From assembly GCA_003254885.1 (NCBI GenBank), contig QANT01001501.1, forward strand, positions 1 through 64,000: a DNA stretch of 64,000 bases. Direction: 5' to 3'. Origin of the DNA: Purshia tridentata. Taxonomy: Eukaryota; Streptophyta; Magnoliopsida; Rosales; Rosaceae. Below are positions 31,621-44,972 of the stretch, piece by piece. How positions within the stretch are numbered: position 1 is the first letter of the stretch; the number at the start of each line of letters is the position of its first letter. A model generated the notes under the pieces. It had not been told where the DNA came from. It made no database searches and saw nothing but the letters and a program-made list of their open reading frames with translations. Both the position numbers and the translations under genes were made by a program.

Positions 31621-34505
31621 GGGAATGCGAACCTCAAATATACCGTTCTGGGGAGACCAAAGACGCATGTCGAAACCAAGCCGATCAACCCAAACCAACT
31701 TTGCTTCAGAAACCTTCAAAACAAAACAGCATAACATGACCACATTGCAAGAGAGAAACACAATATAACATGGGTTCACAAATTTAAGTGGTCTATAAAC
31801 CAGTCCTCAACAAATGTTGATGATGAAGGTTTTAGCATTATGTGGTCTAGGGTAAAATGTCTTCAAGCTTATCACAGAAAATAGAATATTTGGTTTATAG
31901 AAACTATGTAAATAGAAATGAAACATGAATTTTTTTTTTTTGCTGACAGCTCAATATCAAGCGTGCAATCATACAAGTTATGGTGCGTGCACATGATTGA
32001 AAAATGACACTCGGCAGTTTGTTTGGAATGTCACTTAGTCCATCTTTTAGACCTTAAAATTTGAAATGTTTTTCACTCAAATCTGATACGATGATTTAAT
32101 CAAATTGCATGAACCGCTAACATGAAAGCTCACTCATTGATTGCTCAAGCATAGATTTCCCTTGCAACTATGCTTGGCACACTCTTTTGTCTAGTTTAAT
32201 TTACAATTCTTGCATGTAAATGTAATTGAGTGTTTCTGATATGAGGAGTCAATGAAACTGAAGACAAAACTAAAAATCACAAACAGCGGTTTAGCACAAA
32301 CCTGGAAGTCCAAATCAGCATAAATGTTGCAAAAACGGTTAATATCCTCAATGTTACTGGTGTTTATCTCATTCACTAGATTTTCTGCAAAGTCTCGAAG
32401 AGGATCAGGTTTTGCTTTTTTATAATTTAGAGATGTGACCCATGTACCACCCTGCGAAAGTAACAGAAAATTTATAAAACAGATATGCCTTTGTATACTC
32501 CTCCATCTCAAATATGTACCAATTAAGAAATACAAACAAAACTTGGTAGGACTACGGCATACCAGTATAGAAAATAATAATCACTGCTAGTCCAGCATAG
32601 GAACAAATAAAACACTATAATACCTCTTTAAAGTCCTCCATCTGAAGTACCCGTTCCACAGAAACAAAATATATAAGATCTTCATCAACTTCTTCTCCAA
32701 ACCTCTTTGTCCATAGTGAATGAAGGTACTGAAGAAGAAATGAAGTTGAATATCCAAATGAAAAGGCTGAGAAAAATGATATAACACAGGCAAATACAAA
32801 TTGCACATATGAAAATAGATCACCCACTAATGCTATTTATGAGCTTTAAATGGATTAATAGCATTTTGGAGAACCGACTCCAGAAAACAAATCCAGCCAA
32901 ATCATGCCGGAGTTGATGTCTGTGAAAAAACTGGACGGCCAACTAAGTCCTACCTGTAAGGAAGGCTCTTTGCCAAGCCAATACTTTAAAGTGGAAATGA
33001 CACAGGTCTCACAGCCTGGTCTGAAAATCCACACCATGACTACTTAAACAAACTGCCTCACATTGCAGCCATTATGGGTATCTGGAAAACGATTTCCTAT
33101 TTAGATTTGCTTGTTTGGGTTTAACTTATGTTGCTTTAATATTTGGAAATCCATATCCTTTTCATATAAGAAATCTAGATTGCCTCTCTATAAGCAAGGC
33201 TTTGTAAGAGATACAAAACAAAATTAACTAAAGCAATTTTAGGCAAGCTCACTTTCTTTTAATGGCGAGGCTTCATTAAACTTCTTCTAGGTGAGGTTCC
33301 TAGGAAGTTAGGAACCATTATAAGGTTTTTATATTTTTTTGATTATGTGCCCTTATATTCAGTTTCCAGCCACACCCATACATAATCCAAATTCCAACCC
33401 AATCCTAATGTAAACTGCATCACACCCAAAACAATAAATTGCACCCCAAAACCATGATATGATAGATATCATAAATGAAACTGCTTAAAGGTTATACAAG
33501 CCAGGAATAGGAGAGATAGCTCTGATATGTACTTTAAAAAAGCAATGCAGTCAGCAATAACCATCCTAATGTTCTATTCTAATGAAAACAATGCAATCAT
33601 AACTTAAAATGGATTATTTATAGTTAGTTGAAGACTATGGTAGTTCAACAAAAGACCAATCATCTTAAATATGTTACTTTCTACTTCTGCATCCTTCATA
33701 GTGAATTCGAATTCCATCTTTAGTCCCAAAAAATCAGCAACAACAATTATGCTTTCAAGATGCTCTCTTTAAACAATTGAAGCATCACAATAACATCTAG
33801 CTAATTGCATTGTAACATACATGATAAATTGATAAGTAACAAAGCAATTTCAAATAATCCTCTGGGACTTGAGCAAATATAGTTTACCTTCAAAACCATC
33901 CTGTCTTCTGGTTTGTCAACGCTACCTAATATCGTGCATTGAGGCGTCCGCAGCCCACATTGCTCTAACTGTGTACAAAAGAAAACAAAAATCACACCTT
34001 ATTAACCTCAAAATCAAATGAAATTTTATAACCAACACCATCCAGCATAGAAAAGTAGAGCCCTTTAAGCCTCTAAACAAATGCGCGCGCGCACACACAC
34101 AGAGTACAATGAGAGAAGCACCTGGACATGGAAGCTAGACCTCCTGTCAATAGAGAACTGCCTATTAGAGGCATTCAAGCACAACACTGGAGTCCCTTCC
34201 GGGTCAACCGCAAAGCGAACGCCAATTCCCAAAGGCCAACCCTCTTGGGTCAAAGTAGAAAGCGTGCCCACAGAGACCAACTCCATGATAGTCCTTGAAA
34301 CCTCAGCCGGAAACGGCTTATGGCTCCTTTTTTCCAAGTGGGTCAGTTCTGAAACCGTCGAAAGGGAGCATCTTAGAGTTCTAAACTGAGTTCTGCGAAA
34401 TGGGTTCGGTTTTAGAGGAGTGAAAAATTGGGTTTTGGGAATGGATTTGGAGGGAGTGAGTGGAAGAGCCAAATGGGTTGTGAGAGATTGAGCTTGGAGA
34501 AGCAT
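31477..34505 (-). CDS. PGR7: Glutamyl-tRNA reductase-binding protein, plastid (GluTRBP/PGR7)
   Basis: Plastid protein that binds and protects glutamyl-tRNA reductase in tetrapyrrole synthesis; in Arabidopsis it is also known as PGR7. Five exons on the minus strand: 34122-34505, 33888-33968, 32624-32728, 32302-32451, 31477-31713, giving 318 residues (Arabidopsis 317). The first 60 or so residues are Ser/Pro/Thr-rich and read as a chloroplast transit peptide. The rest has the split-barrel, pyridoxamine-phosphate-oxidase-like fold: HKPFPAEVSRTIMEL, GWPLGIGVRFAVD, HVQLEQCGLRTPQCTI, RVLQMEDF, WVDRLGFDMRLWSP, and FPREVTDEKGAKS. Last-exon sequence has been copied to 28397-28640. It shares a 316-bp head-to-head promoter with the gene at 34822. 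Confidence 0.94.
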
Positions 34506-34821
34506 TTGATGGAAAGCTACTGTAAGATTGCTAATGCAATTGGGCTTGGTTTAGCTGTTTTGAGACAAATATGTCTTGGTGGTAAGTGAGAGAGATGGGG
34601 GAACACTTAAAATAGTGACAGTTTATATAAGCAGTTGAGATTGGAAGAGATGATGATGATGATAAGTTGGAAAATGGAGAGCAGTAATCTGGTATCCCGG
34701 TTGTAGAATACACCAAAGCCGAGTGCCAGGTGTTCAAGTTTGGTTTGACTTGAAAAGAATGAAGTTTTCCAAAGAGTACTCCCAAAAACCCGAAACCTCT
34801 TTCTCCATTTATGAGAAGCAA
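34506..34821. promoter_or_regulatory. Bidirectional promoter, GluTRBP / plastid unknown protein
   Basis: Only 316 bp separate the two start codons of genes that run in opposite directions, and both products carry predicted plastid transit peptides. The segment must hold both 5' leaders and core promoters. No clear TATA box was assigned in either direction. Confidence 0.7.
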
Positions 34822-37800
34822 ATGAAGGCGGAGGCGGCAACAGCAACCTTCAACCATCCCATTCGTCTCTTCTCCTCCAACCCATCACCCATTTCCCGCC
34901 AAATCAAATTCCAGTACCAGAGGCCTCTGTGTCTACAGCATAACTCTGTCAAAGGTGAGCTTATCTTACCACTCCTATTTAAACTCCACAGCCCAATTCT
35001 ACCAAAACAAGTGAGAGAAGGAATGCTAGCTTATCTTTTGCTCCTGATTGGTTGTGGAGATAAGGAAGTACAATGGATGGATAACCCATAATTTCATTGA
35101 AATGTTATTATGTTAGGTAGTAAACGAGCTGATTATTTGGTTTAGCTAAAGTTTAGTTCTTTATCTTCAGTGTGTCCGAAGTCACTGGATAAATGAAGCT
35201 CAAATTTTTAATCTTTATGTTTTCTCGCATTTTATTTGCAACCAAATGGCCATATTTTGTTGTGTTCATTTGTCTAAGGATGTGAAACTGTACTCTACAG
35301 AGTTGTGGTTTTCTGTTATATATGTTTTTTTACTCAAATGTAGGCATTCACTTAGTTAGAAGCCCTTTTTATTGGGTATAATTACATTCAAAATATATAC
35401 ATGTATACATATATGTACGTACGTATGTATCTGCATGTGTGTTATGTTCTGGTATTTTTGCCTTGTAGGTCTCCAATTGTATGAAATGGTCTTTATTTGG
35501 GCGTGCAGGTTTGCAGTTGTACAGAAATGGGTCTCTACACTATACTTATGATGTAATTTGTGCTGTCAATGGAGGTGACAGAGCGTATGTATCTTCGTGG
35601 GATGAGAAACCATATGAATTTCTTCCAAGTGGGAAAAAAGCTTACTTGGATGAGCAAGATGTTGTCACATTTCTTGATCCTCCTAGGGAGTTGATTCCTC
35701 TGGACTCAGCTTCTTATAATCCTGCCGCATATCTTTGGTTAGTTTTCAATCGTTAACATATTTTTATTTTTAATTCTTAGAATTATTCTGTCAATCACTT
35801 GGTAGATTTTACTATTTTTAATTTTCATACATAGTGTTTCAATGATATTTTGGTTGTGAAAATGCTGAGAAAAAGAACAAATGAATGATGTGCCTATATG
35901 ACCAATAAGATTATTAACTAACTGGTGGAGTGGTTGGTGAAACATTATTTGTCCTTGCTTCTGATTGATATATAGTAGATATGATTTTCAGTTGAACATG
36001 AAATGTAAGGAAGATTGTCATATATCTTATGGAATTTTTAATTTTAATTTTTTCTTAATTCTTTTTCTAATGTGCATAAGAAAAATTTCTTAGCAACAAT
36101 AGTTTGGTTTGTTAAATATTAATTCTTACCATTTTTGAAATGCGTGCTTGTGTTTTCCAGGAAAAAAATTGATGATATTCCCCAGGAAAGGCGTCATCGA
36201 CTGCTGCGCTTGCTAGAACCTAGGTAACCTGTTTATGTTATACTATAAAATCCATTGAATCTCCATTACCATCTTACAATAATAGGCATACTAAGGCATG
36301 AATGAATAATGCACATAATGGACGTATCTTTATTTTATAAGGCATTTTTCTTATGAAATTATAGGTTGAATAGAGTCATTGATGTTTGGATAATTGTTAT
36401 GTAGGCTCATATCAAGAGCTTGGGAGATAGCTGGCACGCGATATGAGGATCCCAAGTTAGCCAAGAGAAGTTCATCTAAATTGTTGTCTAATGAAGATGT
36501 TGTAATGTCTCTTGAATATTATAATTGCCGAGCAGATGGAGGTAACTCACGTAAATCTAGCTTTCATACTGTAAATTGGAATGTCCCCCATTAGTTCTTT
36601 TTATAAATGAATGTAATCTGTTTGGAAGTGGTTTATTGGTTTAGTGTTTATTAAGTTAATGAAACAATATATTCTTTCTCTAGTAGGACCAATGCCAATT
36701 TCTTGGATAAATTCTTTCAAGAAGGTAAATTCTGTTCTCCTATTGATTTTTCCTTTGTATTGTAGACTCTGTAATTGATGTTCTGTAAATCTCAGGCAAT
36801 ATTTTCTTGCAAGGATGGGAATATTTATGGACGATTTATTGGTAATTCATTTTACCCTGATCTTTTCTTATTTAATTTTTCTTTATTTATTATACATCTA
36901 ATGAAACTTAAAATTTAACTGAAGTTTATGTTGAATGCAGCATATTTCGTCTCTTCTAAAGTGTCATGGGGGTTGGCTTGAGTTCTAGTAATTTTTGTTT
37001 TCCCATTTACATCTATCCTAATTATTTCTAAATGAGGAAGTAGGTCTAAGTATTGCTGCTATTATTAAGGCTGAAGAGAGTTTCATGAATGAAAGTATAT
37101 AGTTCAATTGAGTCAACCTCCAAACAACATATTTGCTATATTCGTAAATTAGGAGTTTCAGTAGCTGAATTTATTAAGTCATACTTATGAAGTTAGGATA
37201 AGTTAAAATTTCTTTGTTGAATGTCTAACCCTCACATACATTAATTAAGACAATTTATGACAGACATACCTTAAGATAAAGATGTTTCATCGGTTACTAA
37301 GTGAGATTTTTCTCGATCCATGATATAGAATATATAGTTCCTCTGCAGCATTATGGGCATAACTTAGAGCTACTGGTATGGGTTTCTTAGCACGTGAACT
37401 ATACAAACAGGTGTGTCCGTGTTACTGAATATCTTTCTAAATTTGATACAATGGTATATCTATTGATGGTGAGTCATCATGTGTTTCATTAGTACCTTAT
37501 CTGGTTTACAATAAGGTTATCTGTATCTTGGGGAGGAACACAGACTATTGAAATTACTGAAATTTAACATGTTCCTTAGGGTTTCTTTTAGTAACCCAAA
37601 GTTTTATATTTTAGTAGAAAATTTTAACATTTGTTTGTTATATATGGTTTCAATATACTATTTCATTGCATGGTTTGCAATTCTAAGGCAAAACGTTAAT
37701 TTGCTTACAACTTATCAAGTTTATTGATATGGCTCTGAACAATTAAATTACGGAATCAGGTGGGTCATTTCTTACTGGACTAGCAAATTCCTTTAGTCCA

Positions 37801-38912
37801 TTGTACTTTGTAGTGAGACAGCTTAAGGAAGTAATGCCAACCGAACAACCTTGTGATCTAGCATATGAATTTGGGGATGGGCTGTTTGATCTCGATGAAT
37901 ATCCACAAGGCTTTCCAAGACCAGGTATGTGTTTTCCATATGTCCAATGGAATGTCCTCATCTTAGTATTGTCCGTTATTTGCTAGAATTTCTTTTGGTT
38001 TTAACTTGTATTAAGGAAATTACTCCCAAATTTTCCCATGGAAAAGCTAAGAAATACAAGGAAAAATGAGAAGTGTTTTGATATAATATATTAGGCATGG
38101 TAGATTATCTTAACTACATCTCTAAAGATAAGCAGAGTAATTGGAGCACTTCGTGCAGGCATCGAGGAACTATGATCTCCAGGATAAAAGTATATCCTGA
38201 AAAGAGTTTTGTTTTAACCACTGAAGATAGAGGAGCCCTATATATAGATATTTCTGTGTGCACACACATATAGTATTATTCCTAACCATTCTTACCTATA
38301 TGTTGTAAATGTTAAAAGTATTCTGAACAAGCTGGTCCTTGGGTTCCCAATTTTTCCAAAACCAAATTTATGATATTGCTTCCCTTCACATTCCCACTTC
38401 TACTTCGTTTAGCTATATGATTGAGACTGCCCGGTCATAGAAATTTATGATATTGCTTCCCTTCACATTCCCACTTCTGGTTCTTATATCATCTCTAGAT
38501 TCTCTACTTCCTTTAGCTATATGATTGAGACTGCCCGGTCATAGAAACTGTCAATCAGTTAGTGTTTTCCATTAAGGGATTAGTTGGGGACGTTGTGGTA
38601 CTGGCTGTTTGCCATTAAATTTTCTGTTTATTCAAACGTTAGCTTCTGCAAGGTCCATTAATAACCCTTAGAGCTTACTAAAACCTCTAGTATATATGGC
38701 AAGTAATTTGCACCTTTTTTTCATTTTGTTTTGCAGTCAAACATCCATATCCTTTCAACGATCAGGTTGTTGTATATGTTCGTCATCTAGGACCAGGGGT
38801 GTCGGTAGGGCAAGCATGGCAAGAAGGAAAAGCATTACAACAGGTGCCCCAAAAGTTTTGCAGTGATATTTTAATGGTGAAAGATTATTCTGCTCCTAGA
38901 GGAAATCAGTGA
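34822..38912 (+). CDS. Conserved plastid-targeted protein of unknown function
   Basis: Eight exons: 34822-34954, 35509-35737, 36161-36223, 36405-36541, 36687-36724, 36796-36841, 37760-37924 and 38737-38912, with phases that close exactly to 328 residues. The N-terminus (MKAEAATATFNHPIRLFSSN) is Ser/Arg-rich with few acidic residues, typical of a transit peptide. The mature part has no motif I can assign. Striking blocks are YDVICAVNGGDRAYVSSWDE, WKKIDDIPQERRHRLL, LISRAWEIAGTRYEDP, CDLAYEFGDGLFDL and VYVRHLGPGVSVGQAW. There is no membrane span. It feels like a widely conserved plant plastid protein of unknown role. The two shortest exons (38 and 46 nt) are supported by phase and by continuity of sequence. 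Head-to-head placement with GluTRBP may mean shared light or plastid regulation. Confidence 0.85.
38363..38550 (+). repeat. Intron-internal tandem duplication
   Basis: In the last intron of the plastid-protein gene, the block atttatgatattgcttccc ... gactgcccggtcatagaaa occurs twice (about 38366-38440 and 38440-38547). The second copy holds an extra insertion of about 30 bp. Confidence 0.85.
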
Positions 38913-39599
38913 TAGTTCACAAGACAATATTTTAGAGAAAGGTGAAATATTATGCTGTAATCAATTGTAGCTTGGGAGCTCATGCTGTAAAGGTGTTGTG
39001 AAAACAACGGCCGAAAGGGCAGAGGGTAGGGATCAGGAGAAGAATCAATCCCTGTTAAACTGAGCCAGCAGAAAGTGATTCAGTTTATTTGAAATATACA
39101 AACTAAGCGCAGTTTCTTATTGAAGCCTATAATTTCATGTGTTACAAGAGTCATTTTCAATGAATTTTGCATTATAAATGTTCAACTGGGAAGTGGGGAA
39201 ATGAAAGTACAGGAGGAGGTGACACGCATACAGCCACAGGTATACAAATTATTCAATTATTTTAAGGTAAATGCTATTTCCAAAGTTAAAAATTGTTATT
39301 GCTTTATTTCCAAAGTTAAAAATGCCATATATAAAAGCCAAAAATTGTTGGAAAGAAAAACTGGGAACATTCTGCATATTCTTCCAGACCTGTCTAATCG
39401 GTGGTTTCTTACCATCTGTTTTTTCGGCCCTCACAGGCCCACAGACGCAAACAACAAACTTCGTAATCCAGAAAATCTTAGACATGTTTCCTTTTTGTTT
39501 TCTCACTTGCACTTTTACAGGGGAGAGCTGGTTTTTAACTTTTTCTTATTGAAATTGTAGCATATATCTAACAAAGAGAGGTTCAACACCAAGTGCCTC

Positions 39600-39790
39600 A
39601 TACTGTGCACCCAAGTGGTGCCCAACAACCAATGGCCCTCTGGCCTAATGACACCTCTTTATTCGCATAAATGAGGTTGGAGGATTGAAACATGTAGTTT
39701 TGGGTTCAACCCCAGAGCTTCTCAGTCAGTTATTAACAGTAGGGGTGGGCAGGAGGACATAGAGGCATGCAGTCTATGCAACACATAAAA
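39600..39790 (+). mobile_element. Possible tRNA-derived SINE remnant
   Basis: TGGCCTAATGA at 39641-39651 approximates a pol III A box, and GGTTCAACCCC at 39703-39713 fits the B box consensus GGTTCRANNCC exactly, about 50 bp downstream. This spacing and the surrounding sequence resemble plant SINE heads. No poly(A)/T tail or target-site duplication was confirmed. Confidence 0.4.
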
Positions 39791-41398
39791 GACTTTACAC
39801 TAAATTGATTAACACAACACCAACTTAGAGCTAGCTATGATATATTGCAAAGAAGGTTTTAAAGGGCATGAAAATAGCTAGGCAGGCAGCCTAGCTACAA
39901 AAGAGTACTGTCATTAAAACGAACCAACATAACATTAATATTCTTACCAACTAACATATATAGTTGATGCCTTGATGATGTCTCTCTTATTGGCCTAATT
40001 TCTTGGTGGCAAGTAGCATGTGATTATGCTGATCATCAATAATCAATATTGTTTTGATTTTCATGATGATCATTGTATGGCTGCACATAGAGGGATCGAG
40101 TGTGAAAAGGTGTACCATAAAATTGGTGCACCAACAAAGAACACACAAATTGAAAAGTAACTCTTTGTTTTGGTAGCATGAAAAGTAACTCTTGACAAAG
40201 AGACATTTGATGAATGGGGGTGGCACAATAACTGGAAAATATCAACTAATTACGCCCATAAGCCTTATCTGAAGTGACATGGATGAATGAGATGAAGGGT
40301 AGGTTCTGATTCCATTCTTCTGCTAAACAGACCCAAAAAAAACTATGCATGATTTACATTCATATGTTGATGATATAGGTAAATGATGTGTATCTGATGT
40401 ATACATGCAAATAGGTTAAATGGGTTGTCAACTTGTCTCCACATGGAGGAAACCACCCAAAAACATGGACCATATGCTAGTAGGCTAGAAACCTCCAAGC
40501 TTGTAGGGCTCACACAATTTGCTCCTTAACCGATACATGCATGCTAGAGGACACTTATCTTTAATGAGTGTATGCATGCATGTGATCACTAAAATATCAT
40601 AGTAGATCTGTATTCAAATTGATTAGAAAGTCTGTTAAGTTGAACCATTTGTGCAAAAGAACAGAAGTGTCATGTAGTATTGAATCTGAACTCTAATCTA
40701 GTTATTCCACCGAACCCGACCACATCTTCTTTTGTCTTTTTAATTGCTTTTGATCCCAAATTACAGTCTACAAAGTACAAAGCATAAGGATGTGCCGGTG
40801 CAGGCTGGTACTAGCTGGCTCATCCATGAATGTTATCAGGGACAATGAAAGGTACGTCTCAAGTAGTTATTGAGTCTTGTCAAGTGAACAAAAGGGTGCA
40901 TTTGCTTCCCATGAGAGATATAGTAAAGTCTATAGTCGTAAACATTGTGAGGATGAAGGAAAAAGTAGATTCACAGCTAACATAAAAAGGACTTTTTCTT
41001 TTTGTGACACATAAAACTTGGGCAGTTGTAATCATTTTTTAGGGGAAAAAGAAAAAAGAAAACCCACAATTCATTTATGAGAGTGGTAGTTTGGTCATTT
41101 TAGCAAAGCAACGTTATACTTGCACAAGAGTAAGGCAAAACTAAAAGCAATGCTTTGGAAGGAGTTGATTAGGTCCACATGACTTGCATGAGCTAGGTAG
41201 AGGTTATTTGATGGATCCTTTTCTTGGAACAACTATGGCATACACACCCAAAAACCATTATATAGGATTGTGGGGTCCAATGTGGGACATGTCTTGTGGC
41301 ACCAATATCCCAATCTTAGCAAATCCAGGGTCAGCAATATGCTTTGAGTGCAATGGGTCACAGTATGAGTAAAAGGATCCTCACTACCTGCCGACACT

Positions 41399-41757
41399 AA
41401 TTTTTGTTATTTCTTATTTTCAAAGAGACCAAAAAAAAAAAAAAAAGTGCTAGAAATTCTAAATTTGTATCTCAAATTCAGATCCCGAACGATGTGTTAG
41501 TATTTGATCAAGTATACATAACCTACTCCAAAGATTATTTATTTCACAAAACACTGACGTTTGTAATGACACATCATTTGATTTTGCTATTTCTTATTTT
41601 CAAAGAGACCAAAAAAAAAAAAGTGCTAGAAATTCTAAATTTGTATCTCAAATTTAGATCCCGAACGATGTGTTAGTATTTGATCAAGTATACATAACCT
41701 ACTCCAAAGATTATTTATTTTACAAAACACTGACGTTTGTAATGACACATCATTTGA
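41399..41757 (+). repeat. 181-bp tandem duplication
   Basis: Two head-to-tail copies, about 41399-41580 and 41581-41757. They start with ttatttcttattttcaaag plus an A-tract and end with gtttgtaatgacacatcatt. They differ mainly in A-tract length and a few substitutions, so the duplication is recent. Confidence 0.9.
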
Positions 41758-42272
41758 GATTCAAATTTGGAATATAAATTTAAGATTCCTAAAATTATTG
41801 AAAAAAAATGAGAGAGAGTCTTGGTATAAATTGAACCGATGCAATATACAGAGAGTTTTACATGTGTAAAAATTGAAGACTCAAACAAACACCTGCCTAC
41901 AGAACTCAACCTAGATAGTATTCGAGTACAACTTGGCTCATTTAAGAACACCAAATACAGAGAATCAGCAATACAAAGACAAATAAAAATCATCAATAAT
42001 TTAGAACCAAAAAGGGAAACAAGAAGTTGGTGTGTGAGGATATGACGTTGAAGACTTGGCTATGTCACCGATCAACCGAAAAATTGGTTGCAGCAATAGA
42101 AGGACAAAGAGGCTAGGGAAAAAAAATCTATATGGGTAATTCTAATGAGAAGAAGCTATTTGCATCTACCTGTGTGCCAACTTTGGGCACCAAGCTGAAA
42201 ACCAAATTGGTTGTCATCTCTTATTCACCCTTTATTTTTATCTTCACCATTATTTTTTGGTGCCCCAAATCT

Positions 42273-44972
42273 CTAGCTCATCTGCTCACCAATTAGATCA
42301 AGACCCACCAATAGAAATGATACACCTTGAAATAGTAGGAAGTAAAAGTGTACCCCTTGGGCTGATAGAAGGCTCCTAACTGCAGCAGTCAGCAGTAAGA
42401 AAGCCAATGCTAGCTCTTTCTTATAGATCTTGTTCAATTTTTTTACAGGAGGTTTTGGAGCCGCTTCTTGATGCTCTTTTATTTTGTTAAGCTCAGAGAG
42501 GCCACTATCAGAAGTTCCTCTGTAAATTTGTGGGTGATTCATGGCCGTTGATTCCCTCTCCTCTGCAGCTAACAGGTCGGGCTCTGACAATCTACCTGCC
42601 TTCTTGGTGACCACCCATTCATATGAGCTCCCCAACTGGAACAACCCGGATACCATAGCATTGAATTTGGTCACAGACATTGTGTTTTCAAACAGAAGGT
42701 AAGGAACAATGAAGGGGAAAGATCTAGGGGAAGGAAGAATGTTCAGGAATGACATACATATGGGCACATAGCAAATGACCCACATGGATAGCTCAGCTTC
42801 AGGGACAAACATGGTCAAAGGAAGTATTATGCAAAACAATGTGAAAGAATAAAATGGGAGAATTAACTTCCTAAGAAGAAAGAATAGTAGTATCAAGTTT
42901 GCCTTCTTCCAGAACATAAGCTGCAATATGGCATTTACTACACTATCAGAACAAGACTATTTAGAAAAATACATTGATCAAAGAGGAGAATCTAATTAAG
43001 AGTACCTTTGAACTAATAATAGCTGGAAGGCACAAACGGAAGAGATGCATTGGACCAGAATGCCAACGGTGTTGCTGTTTTCTGTAAGCTTCATAAGACT
43101 CGGGAAGTTCACAAAGGGCCTGAAAATCAGTTTTAAAATTTGATCCATCATTTAAGAATCTTTAGACTGCTCAGAAAAATACCACATAAGTGAAAAATGA
43201 AAATTGCACATAATTCCTGATTAGATACAAATTCATTTCCAAAGATTTATCGACTTATGACCCAAAACCAAATAGTCACTTCTATTGCAGTAACTAAACA
43301 GAGAATCAAGAGAGGCTGATTCAGAAACTATATTAATTAAAATTACCTTGACATCATTGAGGAATATGAACTTCCAACCATTAAGATGGGCACGAACTGC
43401 TATATCCATGTCTTCAACTGTTGTACGCTCAAGCCAGCCTCCGGATTCTTCAAGTGCTTTGATTCTCCAAACTCCAGCAGTACCATTGAAACCGAAGAAA
43501 TTAAGGAAAACCCCATTAACCTGCTGTTCCACCTCGAAGTGGAAGCACAAATTGATGTTTTGCAGGCGCGTCAACAAGTTCTCATCCTTGTTAACAAAAG
43601 CCCACCTTGCCTGAACCAACCCCAGCTCAGGATTTCCCTACCACACAAGTTAAATTAGTCACCTAAAGCACATAATGGCTAGAAACTACAAAGAAAGAGC
43701 TATAAGAGAGCTAGCCACCTTAAAATGGGGAACTGTCAGCTTGAGGAAGTCAGGGTTTGGCTGGAAATCAGCATCAAAGATTGCAACAAATTCATAGTCC
43801 TTCACATAATCACAGTTCATTGCAGACTTGAGATTCCCAGCTTTATAACCAGTTCTAACCAAACGATGACGGTAGATGATATTGACACCCCTTTGGCTCC
43901 ACTTGGCTACCTCTCCCTTAATTAACCACTGTATATTCTCGTCATTGGAGTCATCCAGAACTTGAATCAACATGCGTTCTTTGGGCCAATGAAGTTGGCA
44001 GGCTGCTGAAACAGATTGTTCATATACCTAAATACAGTTTATGATAAAGTCATTGTCAACAATATATTGAATAATCTATTGAAACTAGCAAGACACTGCC
44101 TAAAACATCAATTTGCACTGTTATATTTAGGTAGTTGCTTTTTTCCATTCATAAGGCTACTAATAAAGATCTACAAAAAATTAGTAATTCTCACATTAGT
44201 TTCACCTGTAAAACATGAATCAGAGAAAAAGCATTGAGATGGTTACCTCTCTCTCATTACACATGGGAATTTGAACAAGGACCTTTGGATAATTACATCC
44301 TGAAACTTCCAAATCATCTGACTTAAATGGATCTCCTTCAATCCTTGGCTTAATCTTCTTGTACTTGATCCAGAAGCAACCTAAACAAAGCAGCAGACGG
44401 TCCGCGGACTGGATTAAGAAGAGAGTAACACAGAAGTGAGACAAAGCTTGAATTGTAGGTGCAATGTAGTCGGCCCGGAACTCCAACCATGCAACATAAA
44501 CTGAATGAAGCCACCCTTTAATCTCCAAAGTCTGGGGGATATGCAAGCTATTGCTCTCGAAATAATGCCAACCTTTCAAGTGTGCAACCACTTCAAAAGC
44601 CAGAAAAGCCAAAGCCATCACTAGGAATGCCATAATGACCCTATACAACAACCTTCCTTTGCCAGATTTCTCATTCTCCATGGTAACTCCTTGCCCAAAT
44701 ATCAACCTCTTTTTAATGGCACCAAGCAATGCCCAAAGAACATTTCCAAGCCAAGCAACACAGCCAACAGCTCGATGGGCCTTTAGAAGCAAAACCCATG
44801 TAAATTGCTTAGCATTCTTGCCTCTGTCCTTATCAACTGTCCTAAATACTTTATCAGGACCATTTATCTCCAGTACAGAGTAATTGGGGTTCTCCATGGT
44901 CACCACCACTGGATTACCCTTACTTATATTATCCTTTGACCACCACCTAGAAAAATCTATGCTTGGAGCCAT
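42273..44972 (-). CDS. CSLC12: Xyloglucan glucan synthase, cellulose synthase-like C (CSLC12-like)
   Basis: Golgi membrane glycosyltransferase (GT2) that makes the beta-1,4-glucan backbone of xyloglucan. Five exons on the minus strand: 44247-44972, 43719-44027, 43347-43637, 43006-43119 and 42273-42920, giving 695 residues. The start [11 protein letters not shown] and [12 protein letters not shown] region match CSLC12/CSLC5 more than CSLC4. Catalytic signatures are present: Asp pair in QVLDDSNDE, DxD in AIFDADFQP, the TVEDMD aspartate, and QxxRW as KQQHRWHSG. Membrane segments lie before the catalytic loop ([24 protein letters not shown]) and after it ([18 protein letters not shown]; and the C-terminal [18 protein letters not shown]). 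Full length and intact. CSLC12 versus CSLC5 is a best guess. Confidence 0.95.

Larger units (their letters stand above)
38913..42272. other. Intergenic region with repeat and SINE-like sequence
   Basis: No protein-coding gene was supported between the plastid protein and CSLC. ORFs here are short and lack family features. It contains a possible SINE (39600-39790) and a 181-bp tandem duplication (41399-41757). It also includes the 3' flanks of two convergent genes. Confidence 0.5.

Noticed and set aside
39120-39560. 146-codon ORF downstream of the plastid-protein gene
   Set aside because: Low-complexity Lys/Phe/Asn-rich translation of AT-rich DNA with duplicated tttccaaagttaaaaat words; no homology recognised.
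41184-41372. 62-codon ORF with Cys, Trp and Pro
   Set aside because: No start context, no partner exons and no recognised family; treated as chance.
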